Positions 52,127 to 64,000 of a DNA stretch of 64,000 nucleotides are shown piece after piece. Position 1 is the first letter of the stretch. Each line of letters starts with the position of its first letter. The notes under the pieces are model-generated. The model saw nothing but the letters and a program-made list of their open reading frames with translations. It searched no databases and had not been told where the DNA came from. The stretch lies in NCBI GenBank assembly GCA_030142905.1, contig JASJOG010000024.1:385001-449000 (forward strand), given 5' to 3'. The DNA comes from Heliopora coerulea. Its lineage: Eukaryota > Cnidaria > Anthozoa > Scleralcyonacea > Helioporidae. The position numbers and the translations under genes are program-made.

Positions 52127-53099
52127 TAAGTCAGATCGAATGAGACCACGTCAGGTCGATCCTAGATCGATTTCAAAGATTATTCGACTATTTAATTTGC
52201 TTCTGTGACCGATCTCGTTGTAAACTGAGAGCGGCCCGGTTAAATTCTTCGCTTAAACCAATGAATGATGCAGTATACCCAAAATAGCTACCGTACAGTT
52301 GCGCCATATCCGGCGGTAATAGGAAACTGCAATAAACTGCTGTTCTTTGTAAATTATCAGCATTTCAAAGAGTGACACCATTTTCTTCCAAATTAGAGAG
52401 AGATTGACAAGATATGCCAAATATTCAACTTACATGAATTGCGTTCAGCTTGAGCAACACCAGATTTTCTGTGGACTTATTCAATATTAAATATTAAAAT
52501 CTCCCACTACATGCAAATACGGCCACTGACATTGTTCAAACTTCAATGGAATTTCATATATTCAAATCATGACCAATAATTAACTTTGAATATGACCACA
52601 CGCGAGGAAATGAAAAAAGTTCAGATGCTTTCAAATGATTTGATTGAAATGAAAATCTGTTAGAAAATGTGGTGACCTGTTGTTGAACCAGCTTTTTTTC
52701 AAGCGCTGAGCAATCTTGTTTGTAGAGTGCCAGGCTTCCCCTTGTCCTGTGTGACATGAATACAATTTGCTAGTAGAAGACTAGGTCATGACTCGTTTTC
52801 ACTGCGTCAACGAGAAGTAATCTTGAAAAGATCGCACCTGAGAGGCCTAATCAAATTTGTTGGTCACTTCAGCATAAAAGTTTAACCATGTCAGAAAGAT
52901 ACTTGGGACAAAAAGCGATAAAACATGGGAAATATCGAGGGATTTAATTGTTTAATTTCTTTAATTGATTTAATTGATTTAGCATACTTGAATGGCAATT
53001 TACAAAATAAATTGTGAAATTGAAAAACTCAAGTTACAAGAATAGAAGAGATGTTCGATTAATTACAATGAAAATTCTAACCTATTCAATTAAAAATAA

Positions 53100-53470
53100 A
53101 TTTAACCTAGCCTAAAAGGAATCCCACTTCCTCACACTCCACAGTAAGCAGCTGTCTCTAAAACGCTTAGTGCGAGATTTAAATAATGGAATGTTACGAG
53201 CGTTTGTAAAGTCGTACTGATGTTGTAATTGTTTCGGCACAAGTTCAAAGAGTTTACTTGAAGCATTTAAATTACTCCTATAAAATGACTTGTACAATGA
53301 CTCCCTTCTATAAAATAGTGTGGCTAGTTCAAGCTCTCCTTATACGTCAGTAAGGGACAGATTATGTTTAGCTTACGACGTTGTACATGTTCAACTTGAT
53401 TTGTTAAAAACTGTGGTAATGACGAATGCTACACTGGGCATGCTTACTCTAAAATAGGTTGGATGAAATA
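53100..53470 (-). mobile_element. CR1/L2-like non-LTR retrotransposon RT tail
   Basis: Minus strand pieces EHVQRRKLNIICPLLTYKES and YKSFYRSNLNASSKLF, then ARNIPLFKSRTKRFRDSCLL and WSVRKWDSF, the usual post-RT end of these proteins. Shifts near 53300. Confidence 0.7.
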
Positions 53471-54378
53471 AACGTTCATTTCTCTAGGTAAGGGTGCTTA
53501 CGAAAATACAACGCGGACGTCATGGATGATGCGGCCTTACAATGAGATCTTTCTTTCAAAAGAAAAAAAAATGAAGAATTTGTGGTCCCCTAGTGTATTC
53601 GTCACGCCATTCTAGCTCCACGCAAGACGTGAGGAAGAGCATTTCTATGTTTTAACAACGACCCTGGCACAGTAATACACAGGAAGATTTGGGCTTTATA
53701 TAACGAAAAACGTCAGCCGACTAAACAGAATTGCTTGGAAGCGTTTACCAGAAAGGATACGAAAATCCTGAGTTTCGTATATCAGGTTCAATTCATGGCC
53801 GTAGAATTTAAAGCGCTTTGTTTACTCGAGTTGGCGTTGTAAATTTCCTAAGTCCCCTTAATATATGGCATCGAAACGCAATTATAATAACTACCTTTGT
53901 AAAACTGAACATATTAGAAAATCATAGTTTCACTTGATTAGTTTGAAAAAATGCCAAACAAGGCCGGGTCGTTATCAGTCATCCAATGTTGTAGCTAAAG
54001 CCGTGATTTTAATATCATATTGACCGTCTTTCGCAATGTCAGCAACGCTTGATAGTAGAAGGACTAAGGTATTAGTTAAATATTGAGTATTTTGTTGTAG
54101 GTCCCTCTCGTAAGTCACCATTGTACCTTTAATGAACATAGTAATTAAAACAATTATCTCGCATTTATAATGTTGATTCTTTATTCCAACACCTATATTT
54201 TTTAGTGGCTACTTGCGTAAACAAGATAAATTTAGATTACGTAACTATGGAAATACAAATTTTGAACTTGACCATTCTCTATAAGTGTACGAAGCAGTTG
54301 ATTAACATCAATGAGTGAAGTAATTTTCTGTAGCTTACAACAGCTCACAAGCACGATCTCGATTTTTGGTTATTGCAG

Positions 54379-54419
54379 GGGATTCGCGCCATGGCAGACA
54401 ATTTAGGCCTTGAGAAGAG
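54379..54419 (+). CDS. ABCB1: ABCB gene 2 first coding exon
   Basis: An ATG at 54391 in a strong context (G at -3, G at +4) opens MADNLGLEK and leaves two bases at donor AAGAG/GTGAGA. A TTATTGCAG acceptor at 54378 implies a non-coding 5' exon further left. The phase fits both candidate acceptors of the next exon. Short, so supported mainly by phase, start context and donor. Confidence 0.65.
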
Positions 54420-57400
54420 GTGAGACGATGCTATTGACTGAAGTTGTACATGTCACACGAAGTCTACCTTTGATTTCTACAAGGCTTTAATTACGTCCTT
54501 AATGGTAGCTGGGGGTGGGAAAGACGGTGAGCCCAAATTGATCAGCAGTTTTACAATTCCTCTTAAATCTCCAATTCCAGTAAACTCGATATTCACCTGC
54601 CCGCCAGACCATTACAAATTCACACCTGCATTCTGCAGAGGGAGAACTGATTTGCCGTAGACGAAAATACCCTTCGACTGTAACTGTCACTTTGTATCAG
54701 GAATTTCAGTACATAACTTACTACATACAACGACGGTAGCGGCAAAGATGGGTTATCTGCTAAATTTTGAACAACTTTGTTATGTTTATGCAACCAGCGG
54801 GAAATTATGTGTTCATAAATGTGTTTTAATTATTATTCTGAATCATTCTGCAGACTACTCATTACGATGAATGCTATTTTTGCCTTTGAAATAAGGCTTG
54901 ACCATTTCATCTTATCGAGTACAATTGATGTTATCTGGGGTAACAGAAAAAATCAAGCTCGACTCGAATGGGAAAGAGAGAACAAAACGTTCTCTATCCT
55001 TGTTTAATGCAATCTCGGCTCAGACACGGTCAAAGAAAGACAATTGTTTGTAGGAGGAAGAGCAGAAATATCTAAAACGGTTAGCCTTGCGTAGGAACAT
55101 AACTAAGCTGCTCTTGAATAAAACGTATCAATTTTGTGATCACTGGCTGGCTTCAATGTCATGCGCAACTAAACGCTGTGACACACGTTTGCAACATAGC
55201 ACGTAATATTAAGTGAAATGCTGAATTGGTTAGCGAAAGCCTAACCCTAAACGTATCCAGACTTCATTTTCACTTTAGTGGTTTACCCTTACTCTAAACC
55301 AAATGTAGCCCGCTGTCCTAAAAACTTCATCCTCGTCTATGACATTTATTAATAGACATGCAAGATTGCGTGCAATGTTGGATCGTGTAAGTACTACGTT
55401 GCTGTCCCTCCAATGATATAGACAGCCAGATAAAAACAAGGATTTTTGGTCAACTAGTGTAATAAAAATAACGATACGGAATGTTTCTTATAGTGTTTAT
55501 AACAACAATAGTTGTACAATTATAAGGACGATTGATGCGGTTGTAAAAACACTGAGCTTGGAATAAATGTACAGTTCAACGTTTACTAATCAGGGGCGTG
55601 CTGTGGCTGAATATTACCTCCACTGAATCTGAAACAAATCATCTCAACAACAAACATAAACTGCCTGCTGTCTCCTGCATTTACCTCAACGAAGATTTTC
55701 TTTCATGTTTTGTTCAATTTTTCTGAGCATTCCTATCTTTTTTTCCCTCCCTTTCTTGTTTTTTAACCCTTTCCAGTTTGAGACGTCTCTTCTTCACGAG
55801 TAAAATCGTCCGGCGTAAGCTAAAGTAAAATATAAAGTCGGATACAGACAAAAAAAGAGTTGACAAAAAAATACAAAATGCCGCTCCTATTGCAGTACTC
55901 CTGTGGCGGCCCATCTGCGCAGCCATAGCCAATTTAACAAGTAATCAAAATGCTCTCGAGGGTGACTAACAGATGCAAAGCGGGCAGCAAGTAAAATTCG
56001 CCAGTTAGAAGGCTTAATGTTGCAGTGAGAAACGTGTTTCCCAACGGCTGAATCAGTGGCGTAGCAGTTAGATGGGTGTGGTCGGTTAGAGGACATTATC
56101 GCCAATAGAAACGAACTTTTCGGCAACTAATGGCCGTGACTGGTTTGAATGCGTATTTTTTGGGTTGTGAGTCAAATTATCCCGAGAGAGGTTGCATGAT
56201 GGATGTTACAGCGTTAAAATCAAAAATTGCGTGACAGCTGGAGTTCTGCTGGACGTAAAATTGATTTAAGTGATGAATTTTAACGTACCGTATCTTCTAC
56301 GAAAAATTATTGCATGTAACGGGCCATTCGTGAGCTATATTTAACAATACATTGTTTGGGTAAAATGTTGCGTTTAAAATCCTCGTTCTTCATGGATGGT
56401 TCGCAATAGCAAGTCTCATTCTGCTTAGTCATCAGCCATACCACAGGAATGTTTGGAATGCATGCAAATGTCCACATTGACATAAATGCCGCTACGCATC
56501 CATAAGTCAAAACTGAATTATACGAAAGAGTTTAAATATATCTTCTCAGAATTTCCGCTTGTTGAAGTCATGGTTGTCCGAACTTTAGTGGCAACTGCAA
56601 TTGTCGTAAGAAGTTGCGATTTACTAGAGTTCATGAAAATTACGGTGATTATTTTTGTATGAAAATAACACCAGAAATAGCGGCTATTCGACGGTTGAGT
56701 GCTTTTTTTTTTGGTTTTTTTTTGTTTTGATTTTTTTTTTGATTTTTTTTTGTAAAGACACTCTTTTTTTCTACCTGCATGATATGCCGTAGTACAGCCA
56801 CAATTTGATTATTGTCGTGAATTATACAGGAATGTGTTTGATTTACGTATGTTCTTCATGGCAAGTTAATAAGAGTTCTTATGAATTCGAGTGACTGGGC
56901 AACTTAGGTTAGGAACCTCTAGAGGTTTGATAAAGAAGAAACAAAGACATATTGTTGTACAAAGTTTGTAGGTAGCCGACAAAAACGTTGTAGTTGGCGG
57001 CTGGTTTTATGTGTTGCCAAATGCACGACTCTTTAGGTCTTGAGGGGACAAAGGAATTTGGCTGCAGGAAACATTTGAAATTCAGGAGTTCTACACTGCC
57101 ATTTTCCGCTTTTTTTTAAAAGTGCATCTTGGTCAAGATGAAAATGATAGATGCTACGCAAGTTTGCAAATGTGTTTCCGATGATTGATAAAACTTGAAA
57201 GTTATATTCAGTTACGTGAATGATAAGTTTACTCTTTTGTAGCGTATGGAAGTTCGATGGAAAGTTGTAACCTGACTCTCTTACATCAGTTTATTCATTT
57301 TTGACGCGATAAGAAGTCGTCCACAGACCCGTGCAATAAAGAGACAATCCTTTATTTCGAATCCTAATTGACTCTTTTCTGTGAAGAGGTCTCTCTTTGG

Positions 57401-60400
57401 CGAGAAAAACCTTCAGACTGTCGGACATGAGCCAGAGTAAAATATACGAAAACGTATCCGGATAGAAAGGAGTTAGAGAAACATCTGAACGACATATCAA
57501 CATTTGTTTTCACTAGAGATTGGAAGAACTTCATTGACGGAAAACGAACCTTTCCTAAAGAAACGGCAATAAAATAGCTGACCAAGATGCGGGAATAGGT
57601 GGCAATTTTTGCCGGCTGCCGGCTACGTTTGACAACACTGATCCAGTGGCGTAGCCAGGAATTGAAGTTTTCTGGAGCACTGCTGAGGCACAAAACAATT
57701 TCTGAAAAATTGGAAATTTTTAGTTTGCTGGCTGTTAATGTAACAAGCTTGTACGTCTCTGCATGACAGACTGACAGGCCGCCTTTCTTACCTATGTTAC
57801 CTAATCCTTATTTCTGTTGCTTGCTTCGTTTATCCTTACTTGTAAGCTAAGGAATAAAAACTTCTATCGTAAAATTTCTGGCAAGAGCTTTGATCATTTT
57901 GGTATCTGCTTATTATTTGGGCCACAGTCTTTCGGCCTCCTCGTCACAACGTTACCGGTGCATTATAAAAGCGTTGGCTGCCCCAGTTCATGGCTTCTTT
58001 TGGGTGGAAAACCATCAGCATCAGAGCCTTTGGTGATAAGCTGTCGCTAGTACTGTAGACTGAAGCAAAAGCGAGAACGTGACCCAATCTTTCAATTTTC
58101 AAAAACTGCCAAGGGTTTACAGTTCATCCCTTTTTTATAACTTTATGTATTTATACCTCACATAGGTTTTATATTATTAGTTATATTTAGTAAGATATCT
58201 TCAACTGGTTTCACTAGAGCTTATCCAGGATAATGACTGCTAGGGTAGAAACCTAAGTTTCTAAGGCACGTGCCCCAGCGTGCCCTAGCGTGGCTACGCC
58301 ATTGCACTCACGTATACTTAAAATGGTAAGTAAACATATACAGAGGTTTGATTTCACCAACCTTTTCATAGAGAAACGGGGAATGGAAAACAATCATTTT
58401 AATGGTAGCGGTAGTTTGGCTCATTGACTATATCGTAAAAAACAAGACTAAATAAAGAACGTCATCAATGACAAGACAATCGTGTAGAACGCCTTATTTC
58501 TTATTTTGGAGAGCGTATTTGATCTGCTGTAAACGGACCTGAGCACTTTCTTACTTTAGAGGTTACGATTACCCAAAAATCTTTGGATTTATAGTAAATT
58601 TTACATTGTGGAATCGAAATTTTGGTCATTAGTTGCTTCCCCTAGACCTAACTAAAAGTGGCAATAGAGTGTACTTAAAGCTCCACAGCTGAACAGATCT
58701 TTCGCGCTCTTTGCTCTCTCTGAACTGAGGACAGAACTGGAAATATGAATGACCTAGATTTTTAAGCTATTTATGTTCCGGGAACTGAAAATTATGTGAT
58801 ACAATTGTAGCCCCTGAGTTTAACTACTCAACATTTCAATTCTAACGTGCGTAATAGCATTGTTAGTTTAGCTGATTGGAAAAGAAATTATTGTATACAG
58901 GTAATTATATCACACCCTTTAATGGAAACTAACCTTACGTTGGTGGATTGGGTATCTAATTAGTTGTACAATCACTTCCTTCCATTCAACCTTAATTTCT
59001 ACCCTCCTGCAATGCATGTAGCTTTTATTATAGTTCAAAGACATTTCATTTGATGCTGATCGCTTTCGCCCTTACCAATAGAAAACCAATGGCGTAGCAA
59101 GCGGTTGGCAGTAAGGGAAATTACCATTATGCGCCAAAATGTGGAAGCGTCAAATTGAGATGTCTAGAAGAAATTATTTATATAAATGTAAAATACGTAA
59201 AAATATCGGAAAAGCCACTGAACACTAGCGTCGTTTTTGTTTTTTTTTTTTTTTTGTTAAGTTTGCAGTAGGGATGGGACGCCACAAGTAAAGTTTACCT
59301 TTGTGTGTCTAGTGTTCACTACCTTACTGTTGAAAACCTTAGTAGGACTTACAAGATTAAGAGTTTGAAAATATTTCCGGAAGACTTTGTAACGAACCGA
59401 GCGTTTGAATTACATCACTGTAGTGTTGAAGATATCAGTAAGGATGCAAAAAAGTCAGATGAGGAACCAAAAAAAGAAAAACAGCCAATGATTTCCTATG
59501 GAAAGTTGGTAAGTACATTGTACAGGTAATATTGAATTTGAAAATTAAGTTATTTAAATTCTGAATATTGATTAAAAATCCCTCTCACTAATATTGGATA
59601 ATACAGAGGGATTGAGCTTTCGACCTTTTTGCTGGAACATCACCAGGCAGGACTGCAAACATAGAATTGTCCTGGCAGACTGGGGATTAACTCGAAGCTT
59701 AGTTTACACTTTTCTTCCAAGCCAGAGAAAGAGTTCAAGGCTCTACTTTCTGAAATTTTCTGAGGCTTTGATTGTTATGATCAGCATTTATTTGCAGTTT
59801 GGTATATTTACTTGAGATTACTGAAGTAGTGTTCCACTTCGACGAAGACATTCACGATGGTTTTTCTGAACATTTTATGTTTAGAACAGCACGTGGCCGT
59901 TGTCTCTAGACGTGCATTGACAGGCTGTTGATTAGGTGTATTGTGGTTTATAGATAATGATGCAAGCGCACTATATTATCAGTTGTTTTGCGTGAGATGA
60001 TGTGATAAATATAAGTGGGATCTTTAAATTTATCGTTGTCTGGTTGTTCATTGTTTTCCTAATTTCATATTTACCTACCTACCTACCTACTTACCCACCT
60101 ACCCACCTACTCACCTACCTACCTATCCAACTACCCACCTACCCACCGACTTACCCATCCATCCACCGACCTATCTACCCACCGACCCATCTACCCACCT
60201 ACCCACCTATCTACCTACCCACCTACCTACCTACCCACCAACCTACCTACCCACCTACCTACCTACCCACCCACCTACCTACCTACCCACCTACCTACCT
60301 ACCCACCTACCCATCTATCTACTTACGTAACTACCTACCGACCTACCTTCCTACCTACCTATCTACCTACCTACCTATCTACCTACCTACCTATCTACCT

Positions 60401-63400
60401 ACCTACCTATCTACCTACCTACCTACCTACCTACCTACCTTCCTAGGTAACTACCTACTTTATTTTGTACGACATGTTTCAAAAGGTTTACTTTTTTCAT
60501 GAGGTTAGTGTTTTTTTTCGGGATGATATCATCAATTTTCATATCAGCATGTGGTCTGTATGCAGTCTACATTAATTCTTAGTACCACACCAAAATCATT
60601 CCTCATTGTCATCTGTATTTAAACGATCCGTCTTTTCTATGCGTGACATTAAACACAAATAGTAGCTGTTATCGTTTAAAAGAAATGTGGCACTTGATGA
60701 TTCCAGAGTTAAAGAAACTTCCTGCGGCTTTTTCTTTTTAACTTAATTCTTGAAATCTGGCACAATTGTTACAATTTCAATAGAGGAAATGATAGTATCT
60801 TGCACATGTGCAATACGAATGCCACAGAACTTGGCCCAATTCGATTGCCTTTTACCAGATCCTACGACTTTCGATGTACCGAGAAGACCCTGGAAACGAG
60901 GATGACGAACCCTGTGAACTTTATCTGGCAACAGGCCTACGTTTACGCCATTAAGTTTGTTGAAGACCGTTTTGTTACTTTTTCTCACCTGTTTAGCTGT
61001 TCTCATCGAATGAATTGCGATTATAACAAAGATTCTACTAAATTTCTAGCAATTTTAATCACTATATTTTCTGCTAACTTAAAATTCGATTTTTAAGGTT
61101 GTTTTTGATAGCAGCTGTTGCCATGGAAACAGGAAAAATGATTAATTTACTCTAAGACCGTATGGGTCTCAAAAATCGTTTTCTGAGGTTAATTTGAGCT
61201 TGAGGAACGTCCAACGAACATCTATCAATATCTTCAACTTAGCTTCCGCATTTCTAATATCAGTCGTATTCAAACGTTATTAAAACTAAAAGCCAGGAAC
61301 TTAACCGAGATTGTTGAAAATTTTGAATAGTTTCAACTTATATATATATAGGTTGCTTTTTCTTCAACCACAACAGGAACAAACTGGATCTTTGCAGCCC
61401 GCGAAGCATTCGTTTTAATGAGCTGTCAAAATTTTTATTCACTTGTGATGAAAATTAAAATTACTAGACTTATCAAAATTACTTGAACTTCTACATTTTT
61501 CTCAACTCTCTTCTAAGGGAACTGTAGGGGGAAGAAGGGGGATGACAAGGGAAAAACTTTGACCTTTATGTAATCTTTCATAAGTCGGACAGCAATTTTT
61601 CAAGTATCGGAGGGTAAAATCTGCCTAATAAATAAATACAGACGCAGTTAAAGCAAATGAGATTGAGTTACTCAAGAGAATGACCGAAATAAGTTAGAAT
61701 GTGTGAAATACAAATGAAGTGTATGAACTGTGGGATTTGTTTTTGGAATGTTCAGTTTTGTTCTTGAAATTGTTCTAATTTCAGCTTGTCCACCCCTTCG
61801 ATACATCGTGATTTAATGATAGATGAATCCTCTACAATCATCTTCGTAACATTTGTTGTTTTTGACCTTTTTTTGCAATGAAAAATTTGTTAACCGTGTT
61901 CTACATAGTTTTAGGATTTTGGAGGTTTCCCGGAAACATTTTCCGTAATAGCTGACTTTAGTTCTTTGGATCTTTTTGTTGATCTTTTGTTTATATCGTT
62001 CCTTACTCGCCTATACTTTTGGTAGAGAAGGGTGAGTCATTCGAACAGCTTTATCACAGATAGCTGCGATCGTACATTTGTTTTTCTGTATCATCTGTAA
62101 GCCAAAAAGCATATTTACACCAGATATTCCTCGTTACTGCTGGTGAAGGTTTATCAGCTAAAAACAAAAAATTAAGTTTTCTAAGCATTCTCAAGTAAGT
62201 TTGGATCTGAAGAATGACAAACAACCTTTGCAAATATATCCCTTAAGTTCGATTTAAATGATGATATATGTAGCAGAGCAACTTACTTCATCTGAATGCA
62301 TTATATGTAAAAGTCTTAGTTCTTAACTAAATTGTTGTAGTTAGGTTAATTATTCTTTTTAATTCTTTCTATTCCGTAAATAGTTTGTAGTTTTCTTTCT
62401 CTTTTTTTTTAACAAATGCTGTATATTTTTGTTGATCAGCGCTCTTCTTGATAACAGCGTTTATTTTAACGCTGACTAGATTACTCTGGTTAAATAAAGG
62501 TTTCTATTCTATTCTATTCAATTCTACTGAATTCTATTCTATTCTATTCTATTCTATTCTATTGTGTGATATTGACTATTTTTGGTGGCAGTTGCGTGAA
62601 GAATCGAAATTTTCTGATGTACGTTAAATCAATAATGCCAATGATCACTTATTCCAAATTATTCATCTTCAGATTTCAGGACCAATTGTTGATTATTTGT
62701 AAATATTGAGGCAATGTGACTTTTTGGTTTTTTACCAACATGCGTTCGTTCCCCATTAATTTATCGTACATGATGCATCTTAGTTCAACTAACCTGCTCG
62801 TATGACATTGTTATCTTTGCTGACGTGACGACCATTCACAGTTGAATTCTCCAACTTAAGTTATTTACTTCATCTTGTGATAAGTAATAGTTAATAGTTA
62901 GTATTAATTACTTCGCCGTGTGATAATTAATAGTAAAGTCCTTAAAAACGTTTCTACTTGCAAATGCACGGTCTTCAACAGCGAACACAGTGTGTTCTGA
63001 TGATATTTTCCTTACTAGTTGTATTTTCTTTCTTTAGTTTCGTTTTGCTGATAAATTGGATGGACTTCTGATGACACTTGGTACGCTTGGGGCGTTATGT
63101 CAGGGGGGTCTCATACCAGTGCAATTCATCCTCTTTGGAGAACTCACCGACGATTTTATAGACTATACCAATTGTCTTGATCCGGATTCGAATTGTACTT
63201 CTATTCCAAATATTGAAGAGGAAATCACTCCATTTGCTTACTATTATATTGGAATTGCTGCTGCTACGATGGCAGCCGTTGCCTTGCAAATGGTTACCTG
63301 GGGGGTTACCGCTGAGCGGCAAGTGCATGAGATACGGAAGGCTTACTTCAGGTCGATTCTTCGTCAAGAGATGGCATGGTTTGACACCAATGACAGTGGA

Positions 63401-63423
63401 GAGCTTAACAGCCGATTGTCAGA
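54379..63423 (+). CDS. ABCB1: ABCB1-like transporter gene 2, 5' part (3' part outside window)
   Basis: Second ABCB-type transporter in the same orientation, starting about 5 kb after the stop of gene 1. Three exons join in frame: 54379-54419 (ATG at 54391), an N-terminal exon ending 59508, and 63038-63423. The predicted protein starts with a short charged cytosolic tail (EEPKKEKQPMISYGKL) as in ABCB1, then TM1, a first extracellular loop with a sequon (NCT), and TM2 leading into the first intracellular loop. The rest of TMD1, both NBDs and TMD2 must lie to the right of 64000. Gene 1 lacks these exons in the window, so the two cannot be compared here. Confidence 0.85.
54420..57643. other. Gene 2 intron, nothing recognised
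   Basis: No gene seen. T-tracts at 56704-56752. A lone CAGTGGCGTAGCAG terminus-like word occurs at 56051. Confidence 0.45.
57644..58304. mobile_element. Candidate DNA element with CAGTGGCGTAGCCA termini
   Basis: Left CAGTGGCGTAGCCAGGAATT; right, inverted, CAATGGCGTAGCCACGCTAG. The word is a common end of small DNA elements. No clear target duplication; 661 bp, non-coding. Confidence 0.45.
58305..59312. other. Gene 2 intron, nothing recognised
   Basis: AT-rich; another isolated AATGGCGTAGCAAG word at 59089; poly-T at 59238-59256. Confidence 0.45.
59313..59508 (+). CDS. ABCB1: ABCB gene 2 second coding exon: cytosolic N-terminus
   Basis: The downstream end is firm: KKEKQPMISYGKL followed by donor TTG/GTAAGT resembles the ABCB1 N-terminus. 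The upstream end has two in-phase acceptors. GTGTGTCTAG gives a start at 59313 with a pyrimidine-rich lead; CACTGTAG gives 59424 and a shorter, more ABCB1-like tail (SVEDISKDAKKSDEEPKK). Both complete the split Ser codon left by the first exon. Confidence 0.75.
60070..60450. repeat. Long (CCTA)n microsatellite
   Basis: About 380 bp of CCTA/CCCA/TCTA tetranucleotides, purer toward the right. Because the unit is read without stops it gives a 166-codon frame of Tyr/Pro/Thr/Leu, which is not a gene. Confidence 0.95.
60451..63037. other. Gene 2 intron, pentanucleotide tract only
   Basis: A (TTCTA)n tract at 62497-62563. Otherwise no gene or firm repeat; the minus reading 61006-60743 has no recognised family. 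Confidence 0.5.
63038..63423 (+). CDS. ABCB1: ABCB gene 2 third coding exon: TM1, ECL1, TM2
   Basis: 386 bases, phase 0 in, two spare bases out at donor TCAGA/GTACGT. It encodes TM1 (LMTLGTLGALCQGGLIPVQF), FGELTDDF, an extracellular loop with N-C-T sequon and several Cys, TM2, and the intracellular motif RQVHEIRKAYFRSILRQEMA followed by WFDTNDSGELNSRLS. These are diagnostic of ABCB1-type TMD1. Confidence 0.95.
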
Positions 63424-64000
63424 GTACGTACCACATAAAGTAGATTAGAAACGTCTTGACTTTCCTGAACCCTTTAGATCCCAAGTTTATCACATCGAAT
63501 TTTAGTTATTTGATCAACCCAAAGTCCTGTTGATATTTTATTGAAATCTGTTTATTCGCTTAATCTGCTTGAATTAAAAATCGTACATATATCTACCACT
63601 GGGAACTAAAGGCTGAAGGAAAGTTATAATTCTTCGGAATGAATACTTGTAGGTGAGCGAAAGAATAACTTGCCACTTCCATTTTAAATGTATTGTCTTT
63701 GCGATAACAGCTGACCTGGTTCATCTTTGAGTGAGGATTATAAAGGAGGTCATGGGGGTGCAGATGGACGATTAAAATTAGAATAGCTACCTGACCACAG
63801 ACGAACACAGCAATACTCCACAAAATATTCAACGAACTTTCATCAGAGCAGGTTGTTTTTGTAGTCTTCCCCATTGGTTACCAAATTTGAAGCTGCTCTA
63901 GGTAATTTTTCGACTGTTGTTGAACTTTTGTGAGTGTAACAATTTGAAACTTTTTCTCGCCCTATGACACATCAGTGATTTCCATTGTGTGTTAGATGTG
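63424..64000. other. Gene 2 intron, nothing recognised
   Basis: Starts with the GTACGT donor. No further ABCB exon appears before the window ends. Confidence 0.6.

Noticed and set aside
60002..60502. 166-codon open frame rich in Tyr, Pro, Thr and Leu
   Set aside because: It is a translation of the CCTA microsatellite.
60743..61006. 87-codon basic minus-strand frame
   Set aside because: Protein-like in places, but no motif recognised and no splice or start support; left out as a gene.

Overview
The window is animal nuclear DNA: split genes with GT-AG introns, low GC, and introns packed with tRNA-derived SINEs, Penelope-like elements (PLEs), RLE-type non-LTR retrotransposons, Crypton and Polinton remnants and many small inverted-repeat DNA elements. 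This repeat mix, together with the ABCB genes, suggests a cnidarian, most likely a stony coral. That assignment is inference from repeat style, not a marker match.

The host content is two ABCB1-like (P-glycoprotein/MDR-type) ABC transporter genes on the + strand, head to tail. Gene 1 enters from the left already inside its first membrane domain. Twenty coding exons (1170-49325) give 957 residues: the end of TMD1, complete NBD1, an acidic linker, complete TMD2 and complete NBD2 with its stop codon. All 19 exon-exon joins keep the reading frame, and all ATP-site motifs of both NBDs are present. Gene 2 begins about 5 kb downstream with a small first coding exon (ATG at 54391), an N-terminal exon ending at 59508, and the exon for TM1, the first extracellular loop and TM2 (63038-63423). 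It runs off the right edge. The product of each gene is expected to be an ATP-driven efflux pump in the plasma membrane.

Layout: 1-9.4 kb, end of TMD1 and NBD1, with an RLE retrotransposon fragment, a CR1-like fragment, a minisatellite and a hAT-like element in the introns. 9.4-24.4 kb, linker and first half of TMD2, with a SINE, two oppositely oriented minisatellites, a pogo/Tigger-like element and a 1.1-kb terminal-inverted-repeat element. 24.4-31.2 kb, one large intron holding a decayed Crypton, a palindrome, a head-to-head pair of PLE copies and another PLE relic. 31.2-38.6 kb, rest of TMD2 and start of NBD2, with a third PLE bounded by inverted repeats and a cluster of RLE relics. 38.6-45 kb, a large intron with a decayed Polinton/Maverick polymerase fragment. 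45-49.3 kb, rest of NBD2, with a foldback SINE, a second Crypton-related copy and a perfect 32-bp hairpin. 49.3-54.4 kb, intergenic, with nested MITEs. 54.4-64 kb, 5' part of gene 2, with a long CCTA microsatellite.

I found no prokaryote-style system, CRISPR array or rRNA. The most interesting points are the tandem transporter pair, the PLE head-to-head structure, the Crypton and Polinton relics and the foldback SINE. All similarity statements come from recognising protein and repeat motifs by eye; no database search was run.
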